Shown here piece by piece: positions 43,305 through 51,724 of a DNA stretch of 64,000 nucleotides (position 1 is its first letter; every line of letters starts with the position of its first letter). A program made the position numbers and the translations under genes. This stretch comes from Nostoc sp. HK-01 (lineage in GTDB: Bacteria > Cyanobacteriota > Cyanobacteriia > Cyanobacteriales > Nostocaceae), in the NCBI GenBank assembly GCA_003990705.1, contig AP018318.1:3537501-3601500 (forward strand), written 5' to 3'. The notes beneath the pieces were generated by a model, which did not search any database, was not told where the DNA came from, and saw nothing but the letters and a program-made list of their open reading frames with translations.

Positions 43305-45308
43305 TTACTCTTGTGATTGTTTCTTCCAGGTGAAGTGAAAACTGCTGCCGATACCAGAGTTTGAATCTAAATTGATCGTACCGCCTTCTGTTTCCACAAT
43401 TTTTTTGACGATCGCCAATCCAATGCCTGTGTTTTCCTGGCGATCGCGGGCTGTTAAAGTTTGAAAAATGCTAAACACTTTCTGCTGATATTCTGGGGCA
43501 ATACCAGGCCCGTCATCGGCAATAGTAAATTTGTAGTGGCTACCTTGGTCTGTTACAGAAATCTTGACCTGACCATCAAGGCGCGAGTGATGCTTAATCG
43601 CATTTTCGATCAAATTGGTAAATACTTGTTGTAGTAGCATCCGCTTCGTCATCAAAATAGGCATATTTGATGCAGTTTCAATTTTAAAAGTTGCTGGTGG
43701 TGAAACAAAATCAATTACTTCTTGGAGTAATTCGCCGACATTTACCCAACACAAATCGGTATGAATACGCCCAATCCGCGAGTATTCCAACAAACCATTA
43801 ATCAATCCTTCCATGCGCTGGACTCGACCACGCAACAAATTTAACTGTTGCTGGTTTTCTTGGGGGAGTTGACCATTCAGGTCTTCTTCTAACCATTGTG
43901 AGAGATTAGCGATCGCCCTTAGTGGTGCTTTTAAATCATGAGAGGCGACATAAGCAAACTGATCTAATTCCTGATTCCGCTTTTGTAAAATAGCCGTAGT
44001 TTGGTTCAGGACTGTATTTAAGTCAGTCAGTTCTTTTGTACGTTCTTGGAGTGATAGTTCGATTTGTTTGCGATCGCTAATATCAATACATGAACCAATA
44101 AACCCGACAAACACACCATTCCGAGAAAACCTTGGTGTACCTGTATCTAAAACCCAGCGATATTCCCCATCAAATCGGCGCAGGCGATACTCCATCACAA
44201 ATGAGTTGCGGGCATCAAATGCCGTTGTATAAATATTGATACACCGTGCCAAATCTTCTGGATGAACGCTTTCCGCCCAACCGTTACCTAACTCTTGCAC
44301 TATTGTGCGGCCCGTAAATTCTAACCAGCCTTGATTAAAAAATGTACAGCTTTGATCCAGACCAGACATCCAAATCATTACAGGTGCGGTATCTGCCATG
44401 ATACGAAATCTGGCTTCGCTTTCTTCTAAAGCTTGCTGGGTGGGTTGCTGTTCATTTAGATCAATGACTGTGCCGATATAGCTAATCACTGCGCCGTTAG
44501 CTTGAGTTTCCGCCACGGCTTGACAAAACACCCATACAATCTTGTCTGGAGAATGGCGAAAGCGAAATTCACATCGCAAAGGCTGTAAATCTGGGACACT
44601 GCGTCGCCAGGCCTGATCTACCAGTGCCAAATCATCGGGGTGAATCGCCCTACGCCAACCTTGACCAAAGGAGAATTCTGCCGCACAACCAGCTAATTCA
44701 CACCATCGCTCATTCACATAAAGGTAGTTACCTGACAAATCTGTGCGAAAAATGGCGACTGGTGACATTTGTGCTAAGGAAGCGTAACGATGCTCATTGT
44801 GTCGTAATTTTTGTTCATTTAGCTGGCGTTGCCTTAAATTACTCTCAGCAATTTCTGGGGAGTGATGCGGTAATGAGACCGCAGATTGATCATCAGCAGT
44901 GGGTGAGTCAGGCAGATTTTGACCTTGTAAAATTAAAAAAATAATTTGTCCTTGTTGATTAGTGATCGGCTTAATGGAAAAATTAAAAGTTAATAAGCGA
45001 TCGCCTGCTCCTAATATCTCAACTTCGTAATGTACAGATTCACCTGTGGCGGCACAAGCAACGGCTATTTTTATCGCTTCTTGGGTAAGCGACGAGTTAT
45101 GCCACCAGCGAGCTTCCCATAAAGGTCTACCCAGTACGTCGCTACTAGTCAATCCACAAAAATTTAACGCTGACTGATTAATTTCTAGGAGGTTGCCCTC
45201 TGGTTGCATTAATCCGATGAATTTGATAGTGTCAGACAAAATATGTTTGAGAAATTGCGAGTGTTGACTATTAGCTAAAGCAATTTTAAGTTTTTCTAAT
45301 TTATCCAT
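43305..45308 (-). CDS. PAS-PAS-PAS sensor histidine kinase
   Basis: A 667-aa soluble kinase with three PAS domains (about 15-130, 165-290, 295-415), seen as GLMQPEGNLLEINQSALNFCG, AIFRTDLSGNYLYVNERWCELAG and WMSGLDQSCTFFNQGWLEFTG, each with PAC-like ends. The HisKA domain has FAYVASHDLKAPLRAIANLSQWL, which places it in the phytochrome/PAS kinase group that commonly phosphorylates Rcp1-type regulators, and HATPase_c ends TGIGLAIVKKIVETEGG. It is upstream of the Rcp1-like gene and is its probable partner. No chromophore site (Cys) is visible in the PAS domains. Confidence 0.9.
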   Translation of the reverse strand: MDKLEKLKIALANSQHSQFLKHILSDTIKFIGLMQPEGNLLEINQSALNFCGLTSSDVLGRPLWEARWWHNSSLTQEAIKIAVACAATGESVHYEVEILGAGDRLLTFNFSIKPITNQQGQIIFLILQGQNLPDSPTADDQSAVSLPHHSPEIAESNLRQRQLNEQKLRHNEHRYASLAQMSPVAIFRTDLSGNYLYVNERWCELAGCAAEFSFGQGWRRAIHPDDLALVDQAWRRSVPDLQPLRCEFRFRHSPDKIVWVFCQAVAETQANGAVISYIGTVIDLNEQQPTQQALEESEARFRIMADTAPVMIWMSGLDQSCTFFNQGWLEFTGRTIVQELGNGWAESVHPEDLARCINIYTTAFDARNSFVMEYRLRRFDGEYRWVLDTGTPRFSRNGVFVGFIGSCIDISDRKQIELSLQERTKELTDLNTVLNQTTAILQKRNQELDQFAYVASHDLKAPLRAIANLSQWLEEDLNGQLPQENQQQLNLLRGRVQRMEGLINGLLEYSRIGRIHTDLCWVNVGELLQEVIDFVSPPATFKIETASNMPILMTKRMLLQQVFTNLIENAIKHHSRLDGQVKISVTDQGSHYKFTIADDGPGIAPEYQQKVFSIFQTLTARDRQENTGIGLAIVKKIVETEGGTINLDSNSGIGSSFHFTWKKQSQE

Positions 45309-45605
45309 TTTGTTCAGCTTTTCAGCTACTAATTATGATTAAATATTCGGGGTATTGACTATTTTGTGAATCATCATTAAAGGTTGTTAAAAGCGATAAA
45401 TTGCCACAAATATTTCATATTTGGTTGTACAATATCCATATATCTCAGGCTAGATATTTAAATCTATCTATTTGAAAAAATTCAAAAATCCTACTTCTAT
45501 CGGTGGATGCAAGCCGTTTGCAAGATCATCTATCTTTGGCTTGGGAAAACATAAATAAAGTGGCTGACAAAAGCGGTACTTATTAAAAGACGCAATCAAT
45601 GAAGA

Positions 45606-46340
45606 GTGAGTGTAGCAATGAACGAAATCAGCATTATTTTAATTGAGGATCACGATCTCACAAGAATGGGTCTGAAGGCTGCATTGCAGTCTCACAGCGG
45701 ATTAAAAGTAATTGGGGAAGCAGCAAATGCCACTCAAGGGATGAAACTATTAGAAACAGCCAAGCCAGATGTAGCAGTGGTAGATATTGGCTTACCTGAC
45801 ATGGATGGGATTGAACTCACCCGCAAATATAGACGTTATCAAGCCGAGACAGGACAAACAGCTACCAAAATCCTGATCTTGACAATGGATCACACAGAGG
45901 ATGCGGTATTAGCGGCGTTTGCGGCTGGTGCAGACTCTTATTACATGAAAGAAACCAGCATTAGCAAGCTAACAGAGGCCATCCAAGCAACTCACGGTGG
46001 TAACTCCTGGATTGATCCGGCGATCGCCAATGTGGTATTACGCAAAATGCGCCAAGGTATACCAGGGGAAAACCAAAAAGGTGATCAGCCCAAGACCGTG
46101 AAAATCGAAGCATTAGCCACAGAATACGAGCAAGTTCTAGAAACCTATCCTCTCACCCAACGAGAATTAGAAATTTTAGAATTAATCGTCGCTGGATGCA
46201 GCAACGGTCAAATCGCCGAGAAACTCTATATCACCGTTGGGACAGTGAAAACCCACGTCCGCAACATCTTAAATAAACTCTGTGCTGATGACCGTACCCA
46301 AGCCGCCGTACGTGCTTTACGTTCTGGATTAGTCGCATAG
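45606..46340 (+). CDS. NarL/LuxR-family response regulator
   Basis: A 244-aa transcription factor. Residues about 8-135 are a receiver (IILIEDHDLTRMGLKAAL, VAVVDIGLPDMDGIELTRK, LTMDHTEDAVLAAFAAGADSYYMKE). The LuxR-type HTH at about 180-240 shows LTQRELEILELIVAGCSNGQIAEKLYITVGTVKTHVRNILNKL. The annotated GTG start (45606) is probably wrong; the ATG at 45618 (MNEISIILIEDHD) fits better. Divergent from the PAS kinase across 297 bp of A/T-rich DNA, which suggests shared regulation. Promoter targets are unknown. Confidence 0.9.
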   Translation: MSVAMNEISIILIEDHDLTRMGLKAALQSHSGLKVIGEAANATQGMKLLETAKPDVAVVDIGLPDMDGIELTRKYRRYQAETGQTATKILILTMDHTEDAVLAAFAAGADSYYMKETSISKLTEAIQATHGGNSWIDPAIANVVLRKMRQGIPGENQKGDQPKTVKIEALATEYEQVLETYPLTQRELEILELIVAGCSNGQIAEKLYITVGTVKTHVRNILNKLCADDRTQAAVRALRSGLVA

Positions 46341-46342
46341 AG

Positions 46343-46466
46343 AAGTTAAAAGTTAAAAGGCAAAAGGCAAAAGTTATAGCTGTAGTTACTGGATTGATGC
46401 TCAAAAATTAGCACTTTACTCTCAAACAAAAGAATCTTTTACCTTTTTACTTTTTGCTTTTTAAAA
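46343..46466. repeat. Inverted A/T-rich repeat flanking a convergent spacer
   Basis: AGTTAAAAGTTAAAAGGCAA (46345-46364) and its rough reverse complement CTTTTACCTTTTTACTTTTTG (about 46435-46456) bracket this spacer between convergent genes, as at 3126-3420. The second arm runs into the lipid-A-synthase-like gene and encodes its last residues and stop codon (LKSKK). Confidence 0.6.
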
Positions 46467-47799
46467 CTAATCTTTCGGCTAAACAATCAGCAATTCGCCG
46501 TGCAGCACCCGGTTGACCCATTCGCCGCAAACCATTCTCAGCGATAACTTGTAAGCTGTCAGGGTTTTGTAGCAGCGATCTCATCACCTTCGCTGCTTGG
46601 GCTGGCTGTTCAATTAAAATCAAAGACTCTCCTAAAAGACGACTTTGGGCTTCAGCAAAAGCATAGTTGTATTGTGGCCCTTGACCGGGAATGGCGATCG
46701 CAGGCTTGCCTAAACCAACAAATTGTTCTGTAGCAGTTCCCGCCATTGCGATCGCCACATCGCCCAAATGCAAACAATCGTTATAAGCTTGTTGGGAGAT
46801 GAGTAAATAGGCATTGCGTTGCTTAAAGATTAAAGTATTGGCATCAGGTAGAGAAATCGGGGATTCCGTGTGGGGTCGCCAGCCTTGAACCTGTAAGCTA
46901 GAAGTTAATTGTCTGGTATCGAGACTGGGTGCGATCGCCGCTAAAAACACCACACTACCAGAAGTATGCCCAACTGCATCTCGTTCTTGAAAACTTGCCA
47001 GCAACGCAGAGACAACCTCCAGAATCACTTGCCAATTATTATAAGCTTCTGGTGGGCGAGAACCAGGAAGCAGGGTCACAACTAAGGGTCGTGCGAGTTC
47101 TTTTTGTTGGGTATCAACAGTATAAAATCGTTGCATCCCAAAGCTTGGCGCTAAACCATCCATCATTGGATTTCCCACATCCACAGCCGGAATCGGCCAT
47201 TGTTTTAATATCTGTGTAGTCAAAGCATCTCTGGGAAACACCGCCCGACAACGGCGACGACTCATCAACCAACGTTCCCAAGGATGGTAAATTGAACCAG
47301 AAAAATTTTCCCAACGGGCAGATTTTGATTTACGTGGTAACAATCCTGTTTCATCCTGCACATAATACTCAGATTTTGCCGTACCGACAAAAGCATAATT
47401 CGCACCACTAAAATAGGCAAACAACAGCGGTACGATATCACCCACCGCTAAAATCCCCGCTGGCTTACCTGATTTTTTTTGCGAACTCACCCACCGTCGC
47501 ATTGCTTGAATTTGGCTGAGAGTCAACTGTACTAAACCACCGCGCACATCTCGCATCAGTTGACGGTTATCCATATATATAAAACCACCAGAAGGCATCG
47601 TCCGCACCGAACCAATCAAAGGAATACCCAAATTTTGATAGGCGTGTCCTTCTCCCACCAACGGTAAAGCAAAAATTTCTGGTGGGTTTGCTTGTTCCTG
47701 AAAAGCTTGCAAAATTCGGACTGCTATTATATCTTCGCCATGACCGTTACTTAAAACCAGTAAGCGTAACCGAGAACTTGTAGATGGTGACTGACTCAT
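46447..47799 (-). CDS. Lipid-A-disaccharide synthase-like protein (cyanobacterial LpxB-related family)
   Basis: The frame continues to 47904, but the ATG at 47799 (MSQSPSTSSRLRLLVLSNGHGED) is the more plausible start, which gives about 450 aa. Conserved marks are LSNGHGEDIIAVRIL, FALPLVGEGHAYQNLGIPLIG, LAVGDIVPLLFAYFSG, AFVGTAKSEYY, VTLLPGSRPPEAYNNW and VAIAMAGTATEQFVGLGKPAIAIPGQGPQYNYAFAEAQ, which belong to the lipid-A-disaccharide synthase-like family of cyanobacteria and plants (TIGR03492 type). It is distinct from canonical LpxB and its sugar donor is unknown. Convergent with the NarL regulator and divergent from the Omp85 gene. Confidence 0.82.
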   Translation of the reverse strand: MSQSPSTSSRLRLLVLSNGHGEDIIAVRILQAFQEQANPPEIFALPLVGEGHAYQNLGIPLIGSVRTMPSGGFIYMDNRQLMRDVRGGLVQLTLSQIQAMRRWVSSQKKSGKPAGILAVGDIVPLLFAYFSGANYAFVGTAKSEYYVQDETGLLPRKSKSARWENFSGSIYHPWERWLMSRRRCRAVFPRDALTTQILKQWPIPAVDVGNPMMDGLAPSFGMQRFYTVDTQQKELARPLVVTLLPGSRPPEAYNNWQVILEVVSALLASFQERDAVGHTSGSVVFLAAIAPSLDTRQLTSSLQVQGWRPHTESPISLPDANTLIFKQRNAYLLISQQAYNDCLHLGDVAIAMAGTATEQFVGLGKPAIAIPGQGPQYNYAFAEAQSRLLGESLILIEQPAQAAKVMRSLLQNPDSLQVIAENGLRRMGQPGAARRIADCLAERLVLKSKK

Positions 47800-47834
47800 A
47801 AGAAACAAAACATCAAGATTTACTGTCAAAATAA

Positions 47835-47990
47835 TTTGTAATTGATAATTCGTAATTAACCCATAGAAGTTAGCTAAGGGCTTAAAGCTTATTACTTCCG
47901 TCAATAAATTGAGGGAACCACGGCTGTTTTTACTCAGCCAGTGGCGTAGGCTTGCATCCTTTAATTACGAATTACGAATTAGTAATTATT
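47835..47990. repeat. Inverted AATTACGAATT-type repeats between divergent genes
   Basis: TTGTAATTGATAATTCGTAA (47837-47856) and TTAATTACGAATTACGAATT (47961-47980) are inverted copies of a tandem A/T-rich repeat. They lie in the spacer between the LpxB-like and Omp85 genes, directly upstream of the Omp85 ATG. Confidence 0.55.
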
Positions 47991-47994
47991 TGTT

Positions 47995-50004
47995 ATGCAA
48001 ATTTCTAAAACAGCAATTTTAACTTTAGCTACTTTAGCGGCTAGTAATGTCACTCAACAAGCCCTAGCTGCACCAACTACCCCAGCCAACGAGACGAAAA
48101 AAGACGTAGTAGTTCCGGTAATTGAAGAAACTCCCACACGCATACAAGCAATTGCATCACCAGAAACTGTCATAGTGCCGCAGTTTTCTTCAAATACCAA
48201 AGGTACTAACAAAAATTCGCCAGTCGTACTAACTCCAGTTAATCAAAACAAGACTACTTTACCGACAGATAATAACTTAGTCGTCACAGCGACAGATGTC
48301 CAGATAGTAGGCGCAACTCCCGAATTGCAAGAAATTGTCCGCCAAGTCATCAAAACCCAGCCTGGGGGAGACACCAGCCAAAACCAGTTACAACAAGATG
48401 TCGCCGCAATTTTAGAAACTGGTTTATTTACCACTGCCAACGTCAACAGCCGCAGCACCGCCACAGGGTTGAGTGTAACCTATCAGGTGCAACCAGTCAT
48501 AGTGCGATCGCTACAACTTTCCGGTGCCAAGGTACTAACTTATCAAACTGTTCTCGAACGGTTCCAACCCCAATTCAATAGCGCCATCAGTCCCGCGGGA
48601 TTGCAAAAAGCTGTAGAACAGGTCAACAAATGGTACACCGACAACGGTTATAACTTGGCGCGGGTGCTATCCATTAAACCCAGTCGTGAGGGAATTCTTA
48701 ACATTAACGTCGCTGAAGGTTTGGTAAGTGAGATTAAATTTCGTTTTGTCAACGACGAAGGTAAAACCGTTGATAGCAAAGGTAATCCTGTTAGCGGACG
48801 CACCAAACCAGACTTTTTACGGCAGCAAATTCAACTCAAATCAGGGCAAATATTTCAAGAAAAATTAGTCCAACAAGATATTCAGCAACTATATCGCACA
48901 GGCTTATTTTCTAGTGTAAATGTTGCTTTAGAAGGTGATGCCACCAAGTTAGATTTAGTTTATGAACTCAAAGAAAATGGCGCACGGGCGATTAACTTAG
49001 GTGGTAGTTATAACGCCGATCAAGGAATCATTGGTACTGTTAATTATCAAGACCAGAATGTTGCCGGAAAGAACAATATTTTAAATTTGAATGTGGGTTT
49101 AAGTAGCCGTGACTTACAATTTGATGGGAAATTAATCAACCCTTATCGCCCCAACAATCCCGATCGCCTAGGATACACCGTCAACGGCTTCCGTCGCCAA
49201 GAACTTTCTGAAACCTTTGACGACACCATCAAATTAGCCAACGGCGATAAAGTGCGAGAAGGGCAAATTGGCGGGAGTGTCAGCTTGCAAAGACCAATTG
49301 ACGGTTGGGATGCTTCTCTCGGATTGAATTATACCAGAACCACAATCCGCGATCGCCAAGGTAATGTTACCGCCACCGATGCCCAAAATAACCCCCTATC
49401 TGCCAGCGGTACAGGTATTGATGACTTAACTACCGTATCTTTTACCGCCGCCAAAGACAACAGAAATAACCCACTCAACCCAACTCAAGGTTCCTTACTC
49501 AAATTAAGTACAGAACAATCTATCCCCATCGGCCAAGGTAATATTTCCCTCAACCGCGTCACCGCCAATTTTAGCCAATATGTACCTGTCAAGGTATTCG
49601 ATAGTAAGCAACCGCAAGTATTTGCTTTAAATGTCCAAGCGGGTACTGTCATTGGCGATTTACCACCTTACGAAGCCTTTAACTTAGGTGGTTCCAATTC
49701 TGTGCGCGGCTACGATGCTGGCAAAGTTGGGAGTGGACGCAGTTATGTTTTAGCTTCCGCAGAATACCGCTTTCCCATCCTACCCATAGTTGGCGGTGTG
49801 TTATTTGCCGACTTCGGCTCAGATTTAGGTTCTGGTAGCACCGTTTTAGGAGACCCTGCGGGTGCGCGTGATAAACCAGGCTACGGCTTTGGTTATGGTG
49901 CAGGTGTGCGTTTAGATTCCCCACTAGGGCTAATTCGGGCTGACTACGGCGTTAACGACCAAGGAGAAAGTAAAGTCCATCTAGGTATAGGTCAGCGATT
50001 TTAA
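47995..50004 (+). CDS. Omp85/BamA-family outer membrane protein
   Basis: A 669-aa outer membrane protein. Residues 1-25 are a signal peptide (ending QQALAA), followed by a proline/threonine-rich linker (to about 100) and three POTRA domains (about 95-175, 180-250, 255-330). The C-terminal bacterial surface antigen (D15) beta-barrel starts around AINLGGSYNADQGIIG and carries the NSVRGYDAG loop-6 motif and terminal strand ending RF, the standard C-terminal Phe for barrel insertion. It is the core of the BAM machine or the related Toc75-like exporter. Cyanobacteria often have several; this one is of the shorter type. There are two VTATD-like repeats near the linker. Confidence 0.9.
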   Translation: MQISKTAILTLATLAASNVTQQALAAPTTPANETKKDVVVPVIEETPTRIQAIASPETVIVPQFSSNTKGTNKNSPVVLTPVNQNKTTLPTDNNLVVTATDVQIVGATPELQEIVRQVIKTQPGGDTSQNQLQQDVAAILETGLFTTANVNSRSTATGLSVTYQVQPVIVRSLQLSGAKVLTYQTVLERFQPQFNSAISPAGLQKAVEQVNKWYTDNGYNLARVLSIKPSREGILNINVAEGLVSEIKFRFVNDEGKTVDSKGNPVSGRTKPDFLRQQIQLKSGQIFQEKLVQQDIQQLYRTGLFSSVNVALEGDATKLDLVYELKENGARAINLGGSYNADQGIIGTVNYQDQNVAGKNNILNLNVGLSSRDLQFDGKLINPYRPNNPDRLGYTVNGFRRQELSETFDDTIKLANGDKVREGQIGGSVSLQRPIDGWDASLGLNYTRTTIRDRQGNVTATDAQNNPLSASGTGIDDLTTVSFTAAKDNRNNPLNPTQGSLLKLSTEQSIPIGQGNISLNRVTANFSQYVPVKVFDSKQPQVFALNVQAGTVIGDLPPYEAFNLGGSNSVRGYDAGKVGSGRSYVLASAEYRFPILPIVGGVLFADFGSDLGSGSTVLGDPAGARDKPGYGFGYGAGVRLDSPLGLIRADYGVNDQGESKVHLGIGQRF

Positions 50005-50075
50005 TAGTGTTTAAGCTTGACTATAGATAAATCTAAGGGTATTTAAATGCTTAATATCCTGTCAGTCCTCCAACC

Positions 50076-50495
50076 ATGTCTACCGCACAAAACAAAGCCA
50101 TTGCCCTGGAATTCTACCAAGCCTTTGACAATGGCAGTGTTGAACAAGCAAAAAAAATCATTGCCGCAAATTTTACAGCCCATACAACAGGCGCATCCGA
50201 ACCTCTCGATTTAGATGGCTTTATAGAGTATGGGCTGATGATGCGTACTGCGTTCCCCGATGGGAAGCATACATTTGCAGATGTGATTGTTGAGAATGAT
50301 AAAGTTGTCACCCGTGGCACATTCAGCGGAACTCATCAGGGAGAATTACTAGGTTTTCCGCCCACAGGTCAGCAAGTTAAATTTGCCGTGATGCACATAG
50401 ACCAGATTGTTGATGGCAAAATCGCCGAACATTGGGGACAGGCAGATATCATGGCTTTGATGCAACAACTAGGTATTCTTCCCCCATCAATGTAA
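50076..50495 (+). CDS. SnoaL-like (ester cyclase) protein
   Basis: A 139-aa protein with the NTF2-like/SnoaL polyketide cyclase fold: ALEFYQAFDNGSVEQAKKIIAANFTAHTTG at the start, FIEYGLMMRTAFPDGKHTFADVIVENDKVVTRGTFSGTHQGELLGFPPTG in the middle and HIDQIVDGKIAEHWGQADIMALMQQLG at the end. The HW and DxxxL positions match the family. Many members are of unknown function, found as small stand-alone enzymes. No gene in the neighbourhood suggests a pathway. It is 71 bp after the Omp85 gene and may be co-transcribed, though no functional link is apparent. Confidence 0.85.
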   Translation: MSTAQNKAIALEFYQAFDNGSVEQAKKIIAANFTAHTTGASEPLDLDGFIEYGLMMRTAFPDGKHTFADVIVENDKVVTRGTFSGTHQGELLGFPPTGQQVKFAVMHIDQIVDGKIAEHWGQADIMALMQQLGILPPSM

Positions 50496-50734
50496 GTCAC
50501 GTCAACTCTCTTAAAAAAAACTCAGCGATACTTTGCGCTGACTTCGCGTTACTCTGCGTTTGATAAATTCTGAGATTAATTTAGCTGGTTCATATAACCG
50601 CAGATCAAAAAAGTTAGGTGATTAAAAAAATTGACTGTCTTCTGTCTTTAGATATAAATTTAACAAATTTCATATTTCTTAATTTTATAACCAATAACTA
50701 TAAGTATAATTTATAGAATTGGTTATGATCTTAT

Positions 50735-51715
50735 ATGTTTAAACTACTGAGATATATAAGTATTTTTACGATTACTGCCTGTTTGCTATTTACTTGTCAT
50801 GGTTCAGTACCGACTGAATTAAAACGCCCTCCCTTAAAAGTACAATTCGGCTCTTTTGTTGGGGAATATCCAGGCATAATTGCTCAAGAAAAAGGATTCT
50901 TCAAAGCCCAAGGGGTAGATGTAGAAGTAATTTATAAAGGATACACCCAATTGGAACAAGCAAATTTCAGTGCGGGTAAGTATCATGGTATTTCCTTATC
51001 TTTAGGAAGTTTTATCGTCCTGAGTACCACAAATCCCGATATACAAGGCGTTGTTGTGATAGATGAATCAATAGGTGCAGATGTGGTAGTCGCTCAACCA
51101 CAAATTAAAACCGTTGCTGACTTAAGAGGGAAAAAACTAGGCGCAAATCTCGGCGGTTTTAGCGAAGTTTTCGTGATTGAGATGTTGAAAACTGCTCAAT
51201 TAACTACCGATGATGTGAACTTAGTTAAATTAGAGGCTTCAGAAATTCCTCAATCCCTGAAAAATAATTTTATTCAAGCCGGACATACTTGGGAACCCCA
51301 TCTTTCTGAAGCGATTAAATTAGGAGAAGATATTTTATTTACCAGCAAACAAACCCCTGGCTTGATTTTAGATATGATTGTTTTTCGCGGTGATATAATC
51401 CGCGATCGCCCTAATGACATTCGTGCATTTGTGCGAGGATGGTTGCAAGCATCAAACTACTGGAAAGCAAATGTTCAGGAAGGAAATGCTATCATCAGCA
51501 GGGTGTTAAAAATTCCTAATAACACAATCTCTTTAGAGGGAATAAACCTAACTGATTTAGGTGCAAATCAAAAATTATTTCAATCTAGTAATCCTAACTC
51601 TATATACAAAACTGCCAAAATATATGCAGATTTTTTTATTCGTGCTGGAAGCGTGACGCGCCTTCCTGAGCTACAAAGTTTGTTTAATTCTTCCTTCTTA
51701 AATCCTGCTTCCTAG
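50735..51715 (+). CDS. Orphan ABC-type substrate-binding protein (NMT1/SsuA-like)
   Basis: A 326-aa periplasmic binding protein of the sulfonate/nitrate/THI5 group. The N-terminus is hydrophobic (MFKLLRYISIFTITACLLFTC); LLFTC might be a weak lipobox, which would anchor it to the membrane. The fold markers are PLKVQFGSFVGEYPGIIAQEKGFFKAQGVDVEVI, VADLRGKKLGANLGGFSEVFVIEML, HTWEPHLSEAI and VRGWLQASNYW. There is no ABC permease or ATPase gene near. Instead, its stop is 9 bp from the start of a Cache-HAMP-GGDEF cyclase, so the binding protein probably works as a ligand-presenting partner of that sensor. The ligand is unknown. Confidence 0.85.
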   Translation: MFKLLRYISIFTITACLLFTCHGSVPTELKRPPLKVQFGSFVGEYPGIIAQEKGFFKAQGVDVEVIYKGYTQLEQANFSAGKYHGISLSLGSFIVLSTTNPDIQGVVVIDESIGADVVVAQPQIKTVADLRGKKLGANLGGFSEVFVIEMLKTAQLTTDDVNLVKLEASEIPQSLKNNFIQAGHTWEPHLSEAIKLGEDILFTSKQTPGLILDMIVFRGDIIRDRPNDIRAFVRGWLQASNYWKANVQEGNAIISRVLKIPNNTISLEGINLTDLGANQKLFQSSNPNSIYKTAKIYADFFIRAGSVTRLPELQSLFNSSFLNPAS

Positions 51716-51724
51716 TTTAGAGCC

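Noticed and set aside
50500-50734. Possible small gene between the SnoaL-like and binding-protein genes
   Set aside because: No frame with start and Shine-Dalgarno; contains a common CTTTGCGCTGACTTCGCGTT spacer repeat.
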